A DNA stretch of 64,000 bases, from the NCBI RefSeq assembly GCF_001704275.1, contig NZ_CP011533.1, positions 372,001-436,000 on the forward strand, written 5' to 3'. The stretch comes from Streptomyces noursei ATCC 11455. Lineage in GTDB: Bacteria; Actinomycetota; Actinomycetes; Streptomycetales; Streptomycetaceae. Shown piece by piece: positions 1 to 11,700 of this stretch. Each line of letters starts with the position of its first letter. Position 1 is the first letter of the stretch. Position numbers and translations under genes: made by a program. The notes under the pieces were generated by a model, which was not told the origin of the DNA, made no database searches, and saw nothing but the letters and a program-made list of their open reading frames with translations.

Positions 1-2
1 GC

Positions 3-3000
3 GAGGATCTCTCGGTGGCCGCGGTCAACGGGCCGCGCGCGACGGTGGTCTCGGGCGCCGTCCAGGCGGTCGAAGAGTTCGCCGCCGCACTGGTCGCCGA
101 GGACAAACGGGCGAGGCTGTTGCCGGTCGACTACGCCTCGCATTCGGCGCAGGTCGAACTGCTGCGTGCCGAGCTGCGCGAACTGCTGGCGCCGGTGACT
201 CCGATGGCGGCCGAGATTCCCTTCCACTCGACCGTGACCGGCGGCCTGGTGGACACCACCGGGCTGGACGCGGACTACTGGTACCGCAACCTGCGCGCCA
301 CGGTCGAGTTCGAGGCGACGGTGCGCGGGCTGGTCGCCGCCGGGCACACCACGTTCCTGGAGTCGAGCCCGCATCCGGTGCTCGCCGGCGGCGTGCGGCA
401 GATCCTCGAAAACCACCAGGAGGACCACGACGGGGGCGGCGTGGTGCTGGAGACCCTGAAACGGGACGACGGTGGTGCCGACCGCTTCCTGCTGGCGGTG
501 GCCGAGGCAGCCGTGCACGGCGTGGACGTGCACTGGAACGGGCTGTTCGACGACGCCCGGAGTGTGGAGCTGCCGACCTACCCGTTCCGCGAGCAGCGGT
601 ACTGGATGCTGCCCACCGCCGCCTCCGGGCCCGTCACCGGGCATCCGATGCTGGACTCTGTGGTCCAGCTCGCCGGCGGTGGCCTGGTCGCCACCTGTCG
701 GCTCTCTCTCACCCGGCACCCCTGGCTGGCCGAGCACGAGGTGCGCGGCACCGTGCTGCTGCCCGGGGCCGCGTTCGTCGAACTGGCGCTGCACGCGGGT
801 GAGCGGGCAGGGCTGCCGGTGCTGGACGAACTGGTGCTGGAGAGCCCGCTGGTGCTGCCCGAGCGGGGCGAGACCGAGTTGCAGATCGCGATCGGCGAGA
901 CGGATCCGGGCACGCTGGCGATGTACGCCCGGTCCGCGCCGGACGCGCCGTGGACCCGGTACGCGACGGGGACGCTCCGGGCCGCGGAGTCCGGCGGCGC
1001 GACCCTGACGGAGTGGCCGCCGCCCGGTGCCGAGGAGATCGACCTCGACGGCGAGTACGCACAGCTCGACGAGCGAGGTTATGAGTACGGGCCGGCCTTC
1101 CAGGGGTTGCGGCGGGCCTGGCGGCTCGGTGCGGAGCGCTGGGCCGAGGTCGAGCTGCCGGTCGATCCCGGGCGGTTCGGCCTGCACCCGGCCCTGCTCG
1201 ACGCCGCATTGCACCCGCTGCTGCTGGATGCCGGGGACGCGCCGGTGAGGTTGCCGTTCTCCTGGAGCGGGGTCGCACTCCACGCGGTCGGGGCCACGGC
1301 ATTGCGGGTGCGGCTGACTCCGCAGGGCAACGACTCGTTCGCCGTGGCGCTCGCCGACGCGGCGGGGGAAGCGGTGGCCACGATCAGCGCGCTCGCGCTC
1401 CGGCCCGTGGGGCCCGTGCGGTCGGGGGCGGCGGGCGTGGACCGGGCGCTGCACCGGCTGGACTGGGTGCCGGTTGCACGGCGGTCCACCCCGGCGATCG
1501 TGGACGCGCCGATCGTGGACGTGGCCGGGCCCGAGGAAGCACTGGCGCGGGTCCGCGAGTTTCTGGGCACCGACGACGAGAAGGCGACGGACGGGCCCCT
1601 GATCGTGCGGACCCGCGGTGCGGTCGCGATCGCCCCGGAGGACGATCAGGACCCCGACGCCGCGGCGGTCTGGGGCCTGGTCCGCACGGCACGCACCGAA
1701 CATCCCGGCCGGTTCGTGCTGGTCGACCTGGACCGCCCCGGCGACCCCGAGGACGCCGACTCCGCCCTGGAGCTGGCGTTGGGCACCGGTGAGCCGGAGA
1801 TCGCCGTCCGGGGCGGGCGGGCGTTCGCGCCGCGGCTGGCCCGGGTGACGCGGACCGGGGACCGGCCCGACCTCGCCGGAGGAACGGTGTTGATCACCGG
1901 CGGGACCGGCGTACTCGGCCGGGAGTTGGCCCGGCACCTGGTCACCGAACACGGGGTGCGGCACCTGGTGTTGGCGGGGCGGCGGGGCGGCGCGGCGGCG
2001 CTCGAGTCCGGTCTCGAGGACCTGACCGGCACCGCCGAGATCACGGTCGTGGCATGCGACGTCGCCGACCGGGCCGCCCTCGCCGAGCTGCTGGCGGCGA
2101 TCCCCGCGCACCGCCCGCTGACCGCGGTGATCCACGCCGCCGGGGTGCTGGACGACGGCACGGTGCGCTCCCTCACCGCCGAACGGCTCAACGCGGTGCT
2201 GCGACCGAAAGTCGAGGGTGCGCGCAACCTGCACGAACTGACCGAACACCTCGACCTGGCCGCGTTCGTGCTTTTCTCCTCCGTAGCCGGTGTCCTCGGC
2301 ACGCCGGGGCAGGCGAATTACGCGGCCGCCAACGCGTGGCTGGACGGGCTGGCGCAGCACCGCCGTTCGCGGGGACTGCCCGCTTCGTCGATGGCGTGGG
2401 GACTTTGGGCGCAGGACACCGGCATGACCGGGCGGCTGGGCGACACCGACCGGGCTCGGCTGCGGCGGACCGGCCTCGTGCCGATGTCCCGCGAACACGG
2501 GCTCGCACTGTTCGACGCGGCGCTGGGCACCGACCTGGCGTGCACCGTACCCGCCCGTTTCGACCTGGCCAACGTGCGTGCGGCAGGCCCGGAGCGGGCT
2601 CCGGTGTGGGCCGGGCTGCTCGGCGTCCGGCGGAGCGCGGCCCGGCCGGCCGCCGTGGCCGCAGCGCCCGTGTTGGTCTCCGGTGGCGAGCGGTCGGTGC
2701 TCGATCTCGTGCTGGCCACGGTGGGCTCCGTGCTCGGCGTGGAGCGCCGGGTGGACCCGGCACGGGCGTTCCGCGACATCGGCTTCGACTCGCTGTCCGG
2801 GGTGGAGCTGCGCAACCGGCTCACCGCCGCGACCGGGGTGCGGCTCCCCGCGACCGCGGTGTTCGACCACCCCACCCCCACGGCCCTGGCCGGGTACCTG
2901 TCCGGGCAGCTCCCCGACGCGATACCCGGCGGCCGGACACCGCTCGCCGGGCCCGGCCCGCACGACATGGACGACCCGGTGGTGCTGGTCGGCGCGAGCT

Positions 3001-6000
3001 GCCGCTTTCCCGGCGGGGTGTCCACCATGGACGAGCTGTGGACGCTGCTGGCCGCCGGGCGGGACGCGATCACCGAGTTCCCGGCAGATCGCGGCTGGAA
3101 CCTGGACGAGGTCTACCACCCGGAGCCGGGCCGTGGCGGGCGCAGCTACGTGCGGCACGGCGGCTTCCTGGACGGGATCGCCGAGTTCGACAACGGCTTC
3201 TTCGGCGTCGCCCCGGCCGAGGCGGTCTCGATGGACCCGCAGCAGCGCATCCTGCTGGAACTGGTCTGGCACGCGCTGGAAGACGCCGGGATCGACCCGA
3301 CCGCGTTGCGGGGCACCCGCACCGGTGTCTACCTCGGGCTGATGGGCAACGACTACGCGCGCCGCGCGCACCGGACGCCCGAGGACCTCACCGGCGACGT
3401 TTCGATCGGCAACGCGGGCAGCGTCGCGTCGGGGCGGCTGGCCTACACGTTCGGCTTCCACGGCCCGGCGATCACGGTGGACACGGCGTGTTCCTCCGCG
3501 CTCGTGGCGATGCACCAGGCCGCGCAGGCGCTGCGGGCCGGTGAGTGCACCGTCGCGCTGGCGGGTGGCATCACGGTGCTCACCACGCCGACGCTGTTCG
3601 TGGAGTTCTCCCAGGTGGGGGTGCTCGCCCCGGACGGCCGGTGCAAACCCTTCGACGCGGCCGCGGAGGGCACCGCGTGGAGCGAGGGCGCCGGCCTGCT
3701 CGTGATGGAGCGGCTTTCCACCGCGCGCGAACGGGGCCACCGGGTGCTCGCCGTGCTGCGCGGCTCGGCACTCAACTCCGACGGCGCGTCCAACGGGCTG
3801 ACCGCGCCGAACGGATCGGCCCAGCAGCGGGTGATCCGGGACGCGCTGGCCGTCGCGGGCCTGGCGCCCGGCGAGGTGGACGCGGTGGAGGCGCACGGCA
3901 CCGGCACCCCACTCGGCGACCCGATCGAGGCCACCGCGCTGCTGGCGACCTACGGGCAGGACCGGGCGCGGCCCGTACTGGTCGGTTCCGCGAAGTCCAA
4001 CCTCGGGCACACCCAGGCCGCGGCGGGCGTGGCGGGTGTGCTCAAGATGGTGCTGGCCATGCGGCACGGCCGGTTGCCCTCGACCCTGCACTTGAATGTC
4101 CCGAGCCCGCACGTGAACTGGGACGACGGCGCGGTGCGGTTGCTGGACGAGCCGATGGACTGGCCGCGCGCGGGCCGTCCGCGCCGGGCGGCGGTGTCCT
4201 CGTTCAGCCTCAGCGGCACCAACGCGCACGTGATCCTGGAGGAACCCGAGCCCCAGCCCGAACCGGAGCCGGCGACCGCCGCGGCTCCGCCGCTGATCCC
4301 GTGGGTGCTCTCCGCGGCCACCCCGGAGGCGCTGCCCGCGCAGGCCGAGGCCCTGCTCCGCCGACTGACCGACGAGGACGGGAACGGCGCGCCGTCCGCG
4401 CTGGACGTGGCGTACTCGCTGGCCACCACGCGGGCCCGGCTGCGTGCCCGCACCGTCGTGCTCGGCACGGACACCGGCGAGCTGACCGCCGCGCTGCGAG
4501 CCGGGACCGGCAGTACCGGAGTGGCGGCCGACGGCGCGACCGCGTTCCTGTTCCCCGGCCAGGGCGTGCAGTACGCGGACATGGCCACGTCGCTCCGAGA
4601 CCGGATACCGGTGTTCGCGGCGGCCCTCCAGGAGATCGCCGCCGAGCTGGACCCGCTGCTGGACCGGCCGCTCGCCGAGATCCTCCGGGACGGACCCGGT
4701 GAACGCACCGACCATGCGCAGGCCGCGGTGTTCGCGGTTCAGGTGGCGGTGTTCCGGCTGCTCACCACGATGGGGGTGCGGCCGGACGCGGTGGCCGGGC
4801 ACTCGGTCGGCGAACTCGCCGCAGCGCACGCCGCGGGCGTGTTCTCGCTGGCCGACGCCTGCGCACTGGTGGCCGCGCGCGGGCGGCTGATGCGCGAACT
4901 CGGTGGCGAGGGCGCGATGGTGGCGGTCCGGGTACCGGAAACCGATGTGCCGGAACTGCTGCGCGGCCGCGAGGACCGGGTGGCGCTGGCCGCGGTGAAC
5001 GGGCCCGCCTCGGTGGTGCTCGCCGGGGACGCGGACGCGGTGCGGGAGATCTCGCAGCGGGTGGCACACGCGCACCACCTGGCGGTGCGGCACGCGTTCC
5101 ACTCCCACCACATGGACCCGGTTCTGGACCCCTTGCGGGAGGTGCTGGCCGGACTGGAGTTCCGGACACCGGTGATTCCGTTCGTGTCCTCGGTGACCGG
5201 CGCACCGGTCACCGAAGAGCTTCGTGACCCGGAGTACTGGGTCCGGCATGCGCGGGAACCGGTGCGCTTCCACGACTGCCTGCGCGCTCTGGACGCGGCG
5301 GGCACCAGCACCTACCTGGAGCTGGGACCGGGCGCGACGCTCAGCGCGCTCGGCCAGGAGGCGCTGGGCGGGGACGGTTTCCTGCCGGTGCTACGGCAGG
5401 ACGCCGACGAAGTGCACGGCCTGCTGACGGCGTTGGCGACCGCGCACACCCGGGGGGTCGACGTGGACTGGGCGGCCTGGTGCGCGGGCGGGCGGGCGGT
5501 GCCGCTGCCCGGCTACGCGTTCACCCGGCAGCGGTTCTGGCTGCCCGACGACGACGGGGCCCCCGCCGACCCTCTGCTGCACGGTGTCGAGTGGCCGCTG
5601 CTGCCCGTCCCCGGACCGGTCGCCGACGCGCCGGGGCCGTGGCTGGTGGTGGCCCCGCCGGGCGCGGACTGGGACCGGCTCACCGAGGACGTGGCGGGCG
5701 TGCTGGGCGAAGGGACCCGCACCGTGCGCGGCGACGCCGTGGACGGCGAGCACTGGGACCGGCTGCTGCCCGACCTGCCGGGCGGCGGCATCGTGTCCCT
5801 CCTGGCGATGGCCGAGGGCTCGGACACGTCGCGGGTGCCGACCGGCCTGGCCGCCACCGTGGCGCTGCTGCGGGCGCTGCTGTCCAGAGGCGCGGATACG
5901 CCCGTGTGGTCGATCACCAGCGGCGCCGTGCGGGCCGACGCGGCGGACACCGTGCCGAATCCCGAGCAGGCCGCCGTGTGCGGGTTGGTCCGGGTCGCGG

Positions 6001-7493
6001 GCATGGAAGCGCCCCGGCTGCACGGTGGCCTGGTGGACCTGCCGCTGCGACCGGCCGTGGAGGATCTGGCCGCGCTGCCCGCCGCGCTGGCTGCCAGAGA
6101 CGAGATCGCGATCCGGGACGGGCGGCTGCACGCCAGGCGACTGGTCCCGGTGCCCCGCACCGAACCCGCCACGACGGAGCCCCTCGGCACCGTGCTGATC
6201 ACCGGGGGGCTGGGCGGCATCGGGGCGCACGTCGCCCGCCGGCTGGCGGCCCGGGGCGCGGAACGCCTGCTGCTGGTCGGCCGCCGGGGCGTGGACACCC
6301 CTGGCGCGACGGAACTGCGCGCCGAACTCACCGCGCTGGGTACCGAGGTCGAAATCGCCGGCTGCGACGTGGCGGACCGCGAGGCGCTGGCCGGGCTGCT
6401 CGCCGGGCGGTCGCTCACCGGTGTGGTGCACGCCGCCGGGGTGCTCGACGACGGGGTGCTGGAGGCGCTGTCCGAGGCCCGGCTGGCGCGTGTGTTCGCG
6501 GCGAAGGCGGATGGCGCGCGGTTCCTGCACGAGCTGACCGCCGGCCATCCGTTGCGCTTCTTCGTGTTGTGCTCCTCGCTGGCCGGCACCGCAGGCTCGC
6601 CGGGGCAGGGCAACTACGCCGCGGCCAACGCCGTCGTGGAAGCGCTGGCAGCCCATCGGCAGGCGGGCGGCCTGCCCGCGACGAGCCTGGCTTGGGGCCC
6701 CTGGCTGGACACCGGGATGACCACGTCCTGGCCTGTCGACTCGCGGTCGGACAGCGGCGCCACGCCGATGCCCGCCGACCGGGCGCTGGACGCGCTGGAG
6801 CGGGCACTGTCCGGCGGTGCGGCGCAGTACGCCGTCGGTGCCGTGGACTGGCCGCGGTTCGCCGCCGCACGGCCGGGGCGCCTGTGCTCCGGACTGCCGG
6901 GTGTGGGCGCGGACACCGGGCCCGAACCCGCGAACGCGTTGCGGGAACAGCTGGCGGCCACCGCGCCGCAGCGGCGGTCGTCGGTGCTGCTGGAGCTGGT
7001 CACCGCCCGGGTCGCCGTCGTTTCCGGCCGGCCGGCCGGAGACCTGGACGCGCACCGGCCGTTCCAGGAGCTGGGCCTGGACTCGCTGGCCGGGGTCCGG
7101 CTGCGCAACCTGCTCGGCGCGGACACCGGAGTGCCGCTGGCGGCCTCCGCGGTCTACGACCATCCCACCGCCGCCGCACTGGCCCGGTACCTCGGCGACG
7201 CGCTCGGTGTCGACGAGGGCGACCAGGCCGAGCGGGTCGTGCTGGACCGCCTCAGGGAGCTGGAGGCGGCCCTGCTGCGGCGGTCTCCGTCCGCGCCCGT
7301 CCCCGAGGTGATCACTACGACACTGCGGCGACTGCTGCGCAGCCAGGAAGACGGCACCGCCGATGAGCGGGCCGCGGTGCCCGACCTGAGCGGCGCCACG
7401 GACGACGAGATGTTCACGCTGATCGACGGAGTGCTCGACGACGCGAAATCGGACATCGGTCGCACCGCCGGCCGTGTCACGGAGAGGAGCTAG
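3..7493 (+). CDS. Type I modular polyketide synthase, partial at 5' end (AT-DH-KR-ACP / KS-AT-KR-ACP)
   Basis: The reading frame is open to the window edge, so the N-terminus lies upstream; a GTG at 15 is inside the AT domain and is not a real start. Order: end of an AT with YASH at 132-143 (the methylmalonyl-CoA signature); DH with HxxxGxxxxP (His at 735), a GYxYGPxF motif and DxxxH; KR with GGTGVLG, an LDD motif (B-type) and [14 protein letters not shown] with serine at 2790. The second module has KS (Cys 3489, EAHGTGT, GHTQ), AT (GHSVGE with serine at 4803, HAFH at 5091: malonyl signature), KR (LDD, B-type, no DH) and ACP (serine 7083). A C-terminal docking segment ([13 protein letters not shown]) ends the protein. 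Predicted output is a methyl-branched alkene unit followed by a hydroxyl unit. A P450 gene starts 3 bases after the stop. Family and domain calls are firm; the product is unknown. Confidence 0.95.
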   Translation, partial: EDLSVAAVNGPRATVVSGAVQAVEEFAAALVAEDKRARLLPVDYASHSAQVELLRAELRELLAPVTPMAAEIPFHSTVTGGLVDTTGLDADYWYRNLRATVEFEATVRGLVAAGHTTFLESSPHPVLAGGVRQILENHQEDHDGGGVVLETLKRDDGGADRFLLAVAEAAVHGVDVHWNGLFDDARSVELPTYPFREQRYWMLPTAASGPVTGHPMLDSVVQLAGGGLVATCRLSLTRHPWLAEHEVRGTVLLPGAAFVELALHAGERAGLPVLDELVLESPLVLPERGETELQIAIGETDPGTLAMYARSAPDAPWTRYATGTLRAAESGGATLTEWPPPGAEEIDLDGEYAQLDERGYEYGPAFQGLRRAWRLGAERWAEVELPVDPGRFGLHPALLDAALHPLLLDAGDAPVRLPFSWSGVALHAVGATALRVRLTPQGNDSFAVALADAAGEAVATISALALRPVGPVRSGAAGVDRALHRLDWVPVARRSTPAIVDAPIVDVAGPEEALARVREFLGTDDEKATDGPLIVRTRGAVAIAPEDDQDPDAAAVWGLVRTARTEHPGRFVLVDLDRPGDPEDADSALELALGTGEPEIAVRGGRAFAPRLARVTRTGDRPDLAGGTVLITGGTGVLGRELARHLVTEHGVRHLVLAGRRGGAAALESGLEDLTGTAEITVVACDVADRAALAELLAAIPAHRPLTAVIHAAGVLDDGTVRSLTAERLNAVLRPKVEGARNLHELTEHLDLAAFVLFSSVAGVLGTPGQANYAAANAWLDGLAQHRRSRGLPASSMAWGLWAQDTGMTGRLGDTDRARLRRTGLVPMSREHGLALFDAALGTDLACTVPARFDLANVRAAGPERAPVWAGLLGVRRSAARPAAVAAAPVLVSGGERSVLDLVLATVGSVLGVERRVDPARAFRDIGFDSLSGVELRNRLTAATGVRLPATAVFDHPTPTALAGYLSGQLPDAIPGGRTPLAGPGPHDMDDPVVLVGASCRFPGGVSTMDELWTLLAAGRDAITEFPADRGWNLDEVYHPEPGRGGRSYVRHGGFLDGIAEFDNGFFGVAPAEAVSMDPQQRILLELVWHALEDAGIDPTALRGTRTGVYLGLMGNDYARRAHRTPEDLTGDVSIGNAGSVASGRLAYTFGFHGPAITVDTACSSALVAMHQAAQALRAGECTVALAGGITVLTTPTLFVEFSQVGVLAPDGRCKPFDAAAEGTAWSEGAGLLVMERLSTARERGHRVLAVLRGSALNSDGASNGLTAPNGSAQQRVIRDALAVAGLAPGEVDAVEAHGTGTPLGDPIEATALLATYGQDRARPVLVGSAKSNLGHTQAAAGVAGVLKMVLAMRHGRLPSTLHLNVPSPHVNWDDGAVRLLDEPMDWPRAGRPRRAAVSSFSLSGTNAHVILEEPEPQPEPEPATAAAPPLIPWVLSAATPEALPAQAEALLRRLTDEDGNGAPSALDVAYSLATTRARLRARTVVLGTDTGELTAALRAGTGSTGVAADGATAFLFPGQGVQYADMATSLRDRIPVFAAALQEIAAELDPLLDRPLAEILRDGPGERTDHAQAAVFAVQVAVFRLLTTMGVRPDAVAGHSVGELAAAHAAGVFSLADACALVAARGRLMRELGGEGAMVAVRVPETDVPELLRGREDRVALAAVNGPASVVLAGDADAVREISQRVAHAHHLAVRHAFHSHHMDPVLDPLREVLAGLEFRTPVIPFVSSVTGAPVTEELRDPEYWVRHAREPVRFHDCLRALDAAGTSTYLELGPGATLSALGQEALGGDGFLPVLRQDADEVHGLLTALATAHTRGVDVDWAAWCAGGRAVPLPGYAFTRQRFWLPDDDGAPADPLLHGVEWPLLPVPGPVADAPGPWLVVAPPGADWDRLTEDVAGVLGEGTRTVRGDAVDGEHWDRLLPDLPGGGIVSLLAMAEGSDTSRVPTGLAATVALLRALLSRGADTPVWSITSGAVRADAADTVPNPEQAAVCGLVRVAGMEAPRLHGGLVDLPLRPAVEDLAALPAALAARDEIAIRDGRLHARRLVPVPRTEPATTEPLGTVLITGGLGGIGAHVARRLAARGAERLLLVGRRGVDTPGATELRAELTALGTEVEIAGCDVADREALAGLLAGRSLTGVVHAAGVLDDGVLEALSEARLARVFAAKADGARFLHELTAGHPLRFFVLCSSLAGTAGSPGQGNYAAANAVVEALAAHRQAGGLPATSLAWGPWLDTGMTTSWPVDSRSDSGATPMPADRALDALERALSGGAAQYAVGAVDWPRFAAARPGRLCSGLPGVGADTGPEPANALREQLAATAPQRRSSVLLELVTARVAVVSGRPAGDLDAHRPFQELGLDSLAGVRLRNLLGADTGVPLAASAVYDHPTAAALARYLGDALGVDEGDQAERVVLDRLRELEAALLRRSPSAPVPEVITTTLRRLLRSQEDGTADERAAVPDLSGATDDEMFTLIDGVLDDAKSDIGRTAGRVTERS

Positions 7494-7496
7494 CCC

Positions 7497-8759
7497 ATGT
7501 CAGTGCCAAGCCGCCCACCGACCACCGTGCTTGACAACCCGCTGCACGCCCTGCTCGACCGGGAGGTGCTCACGAACCCCTACCCGTTGTTCGAGCGGTG
7601 GCGAGAGCAAGGTCCGATGTGGACGTCGGACGGTTCCCTGTTGCTGAGCGACCACGACAGCTGTCTGGCGGTGCTCAAGAGCCACACGACCATGGGCAGT
7701 GACACGTTCAACGCGCCGGGGATGCGGGAACTCTTCGGCGACCGCGGCGACGAGCCGGTGCTCAACTCGATCTTCTTCATGGACGATCCCGGCCACGGGC
7801 GGCAGCGGAACCTCGTCAGCAAGGCGTTCACGCCACGGATCACCGCGCGCTTCGAGCCGTGGATTCGCGAGATCGTGGACGAACTGCTCCGCGACTGCCT
7901 GGCCGACGGCGAGTTCGACGGCGTGCAGGACCTGGCCTCGGTGCTCTCGCTGCGGGTCATCGCGACTCTCCTGGGCATCCCGCGCGAGGACATCCCGATG
8001 CTGCGGGAGTGGTCCAGCGACATGGCGCTGTCCACGGAGCTGCCCACGCTGGTGGCCAGCTTCCACTCCGCCGCGATGTTCGACCGCGAGGAACTCGTCC
8101 GCATCATCCGCACCACCACCGAACTGCACGGCTACTTCGCGAACCTCATCCACAAGCGCCGCCGCAACCCCGGCGAGGACCTCATCTCCAGCCTGCTCGC
8201 CACGCAGGAGGACGGGCGCGGGCTGAGCCGACGTGAGGTGACGAACGTCGTGGTGACCGTGTTCACCGCGGCCCACGAGTCCACCACGAACCTGATCACC
8301 AACGGCCTGCTCGCGATGTCGCGCCACCCGGAGCAGTTCCAACTGCTCCGCCAGGACCCGGCGATCGTCGGCGACGTGGTCAGCGAGGCGCTGCGCTACG
8401 ACTGCCCGATCATGCTGACCGGCCGTGTCGCGCTGCGGTCCGACCGGATCAACGGCCTCGACATCCCCGAGGGCTCGGTGGTCACCCTGGTCCTCGCGTC
8501 CGGGAACCGGGACGAGCGGGTGCACCCGCGGGCGGGCCAGTTCATCGCGGACCGGAAGCCGTCCGTGATGAACCTCGCCTTCGGCGCCGGCGCGCACTTC
8601 TGCCTCGGCAGCAGCCTGGCCCGGTTGGAGGCGGAGATCGTGTTCGGTGAGCTGGCTCGCCGGCTGCGCGGCTTCCACGTGCACGAGGACTCACTGAGCT
8701 ATCGCAGGCACGTGGTCGTCCGCGGTCTCGAGACCGAACGGATCACCTTCCAACTCTGA
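7497..8759 (+). CDS. Cytochrome P450, PKS tailoring oxidase
   Basis: A 420-residue bacterial class I P450, a soluble heme monooxygenase that would need separate ferredoxin and reductase partners. The I-helix oxygen-activation segment reads TAAHESTTN, the K-helix ExxR is EALR, and the heme loop FGAGAHFCLG places the axial cysteine at residue 369. The ATG is preceded by GGAGAGGAG at 7481-7489 and lies 3 bases after the upstream PKS stop, so the gene is cotranscribed and probably translationally coupled. Its place between two PKS genes argues for hydroxylation or epoxidation of the polyketide of this cluster; substrate and position cannot be read from the sequence. The PKS on either side is collinear and unbroken, so this is an ordinary interleaved tailoring gene. 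Confidence 0.93.
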   Translation: MSVPSRPPTTVLDNPLHALLDREVLTNPYPLFERWREQGPMWTSDGSLLLSDHDSCLAVLKSHTTMGSDTFNAPGMRELFGDRGDEPVLNSIFFMDDPGHGRQRNLVSKAFTPRITARFEPWIREIVDELLRDCLADGEFDGVQDLASVLSLRVIATLLGIPREDIPMLREWSSDMALSTELPTLVASFHSAAMFDREELVRIIRTTTELHGYFANLIHKRRRNPGEDLISSLLATQEDGRGLSRREVTNVVVTVFTAAHESTTNLITNGLLAMSRHPEQFQLLRQDPAIVGDVVSEALRYDCPIMLTGRVALRSDRINGLDIPEGSVVTLVLASGNRDERVHPRAGQFIADRKPSVMNLAFGAGAHFCLGSSLARLEAEIVFGELARRLRGFHVHEDSLSYRRHVVVRGLETERITFQL

Positions 8760-8786
8760 CCCGCCATCCGTCGCAGGGAGTCGTTC

Positions 8787-11700
8787 ATGTCCGATGAAGT
8801 CAGCACGCTACGGCAATATCTGAAAAGGGTCACCACCGATCTGTTACGCACCCGGGAGGAGTTGCGTGACGCGACCGAGCAGTCCGCCGAGCCGATCGCG
8901 GTGGTCGGCATGTCGTGCCGGCTGCCCGGCGACGTGGCCTCGCCCGCCCAGCTGTGGGACCTGGTGGCTGCGGGCACGGACGCCATTTCGGCTTTCCCCG
9001 GGGACCGGCACTGGCCGATCGAGGAGCTCTACGACGCCGATCCGGAGTCCCAGCAGGCGCGGCGGTCCTACGTGCGCGAGGGCGGATTCCTCGGCGGGGC
9101 GGGCGATTTCGACCCCGCGTTCTTCGGGATTTCCCCGCGCGAGGCGCTGGTGATGGACCCGCAGCAGCGGTTGGTGCTGGAGCTGGCCTGGGAGGCATTG
9201 GAGTCCGCGGGCATCCTGCCGGACTCGCTGGTGGGCGAGCGGGCCGGGGTCTTCGTCGGCGCGTCCAGCAACGACTACGAGATGCTCTGGCAAGGCACCG
9301 ACCAGTTCTCCCAGTACGGCATCACCGGCAACACCATGAGCGTGATCTCGGGCCGGATCAGCTACGCCTTGGGCTTCCACGGCCCGGCCCTCACCGTGGA
9401 CACCGCCTGCTCGTCCTCCCTGGTTGCCACCCACCTCGCGATGCGGGCCCTGCGCGCCGGCGAGTGCCCGATCGCGCTGGCGGGCGGTGTGACGGTGCTG
9501 AGCACTCCGGAGACGTTCGTCGAGTTCTGCGGCCAGGGCGTGACCTCCCGGGACGCTCGGATCAAGGCGTTCGCGGCCGGGGCGAACGGCTCGATCTGGG
9601 CCGAGGGGGCGGGTCTCCTGGTACTGGAGCGGCTGTCCGACGCGCGGCGGCACGGCCATCAGGTGCTCGCGGTGCTGCGCGGCTCGGCGGTCAACTCCGA
9701 CGGCACCAGCAACGGGCTCTCCGCACCCAACGGCACCGCCCAGCAGGAGGTGATCCGTACCGCGCTCGCCGACGCCGGACTGTCCACCCAGGACGTCGAC
9801 GTGGTCGAGGCGCACGGCACCGGCACCCCGCTCGGCGACCCGGTGGAGGGCACCGCGCTGGTAGCGACCTATGGCCGGAACCGGCCGCCCGGCCAGCCGC
9901 TGCTGCTGGGCTCGCTGAAGTCCAACATCGGGCATACCCAGGCCGCGGCCGGCGTGGCCGGCATCATCAAGATGATCATGGCGATGCGGCACGGTCTCGC
10001 GCCGAAGACGCTGCACGTGGACAGCCCCACCCCGAAGGTGGACTGGGGAGTGGACGGGGTCAGCGTGCTCGCCGACGCGATGCCCTGGCCGGAGACCGGT
10101 CGAGCGCGCCGCGCCGCCGTCTCCTCCTTCGGGATCAGCGGCACCAACGCCCATGTCGTGCTGGAACAGCACGTCGAGCCGGAGGCCCCGGAGCCCGACG
10201 TGCCGTCCGCCGGTCTGGTGTGGACGGTGTCGGGCCGGACCGAGGACGCGCTGCGCGCCCAGGCGACCCGGCTGCTGGCCTTCGCCGAGTCCGACGACGC
10301 TCCCTCCGCCGAGGGGCTGGCACACGCATTGGCCACCCGCCGCACCCACTTCCGCCACCGGCTGGCAGTGCCCGGCCGGGACCGGGCCGAACTCATCTCC
10401 GCGCTGCGCGGCCACCTCGACACCGGCCGGGTCCCCGACGTGGCGGTGGGCGCTGCGGCCGGCGGCGGGCTGTGCGTGCTGTTCACCGGCCAGGGCGCGC
10501 AGCGGCCCGGCATGGGGCGGCAGCTCGCCGCCTCCTTTCCGGCGTTCGCCGAGGCGTTCGACGAGGTGTGCGAGCTGTTCGACCGGGAGCTGGAGAGTCC
10601 GCTGCGGACCGTGCTGGAGAGCGAACCGGACCTGCTCGACCGCACCGACTACGCCCAGGCCGCCCTGTTCGCGGTGGAGGTCGCGCTGTTCCGGCTGATG
10701 CACTCCTGGGGTGTGCGCCCGGACCTGCTGCTGGGACATTCGATCGGGGAGATCAGCGCGGCGCACGTGGCCGGGGTGTGGTCGCTGCCGGACGCGGTCC
10801 GGCTGGTGGCCGCCAGAGGCCGCCTGATGGCCGCGTTGCCCAAGGGCGGCGCGATGCTGTCCGTGCAGGGCACCGAGCAGGAGTTGGCCCCCTGGCTGGC
10901 GGGGCGCGCGCAGCGGGTGTCCGTCGCGGCGGTGAACGCCTCGGACACGGTGGTCATCTCCGGTGCGGACGAAGACATCACGGAACTGGAGGCCGACTGG
11001 GCGGGACGGGGACGGCGGACCCGGCGGCTGCGGGTCAGCCACGCGTTCCACTCGCCGCTGATGGAGCCGATGCTGGCCGAATTCGGCACCGTTGTGGCCG
11101 GGTTGACGGCGCACGAACCGGAAATCCCGGTGATATCCAACCTCACCGGCGAGCTGGCCACGTCGGAGCAGTTGCGCTCGCCGGAGTACTGGACCGCGCA
11201 CGTCCGGCAGGCGGTGCGGTTCCACGACGGGCTGCGCACCGCACGCGAGGCCGGTGCACGCGTCCTGCTCGAACTGGGACCGGGCGCGGTGCTTTCCGCG
11301 CTGGCCGGGCGGGATGCCGGGCCGGACGAGGCGAGGGTGCCCACCCTGCGCGGGGCCGATCGTGACGAGACCAAGGACGTGCTGCTCGCCCTCGGCGCGC
11401 TGCACACGCAAGGCGTGGAGGTGGACTGGCCCGCCGCGCTGCCCGCCGCGCCCGCCAGGACGGCGGACCTGCCCGCCTACGCGTTCCAGCACGAGAGGTA
11501 CTGGCTGGTGCCCGACGGGAACGGGCTGAACCTGCGTTCCAGCGGGCTGCTCTCGGTGGGCCACCCGCTGCTGGGCGCCATGCTGTCCGCGGCCGAGGGC
11601 GACGGCGTGCTGCTCACCGGCAGGCTGTCCTTGCAGTCGCACTCCTGGCTGGGGGGCCACCGGGTGCGCGGCATGCCCCTGCTGGCCGGCACCGGCTTCG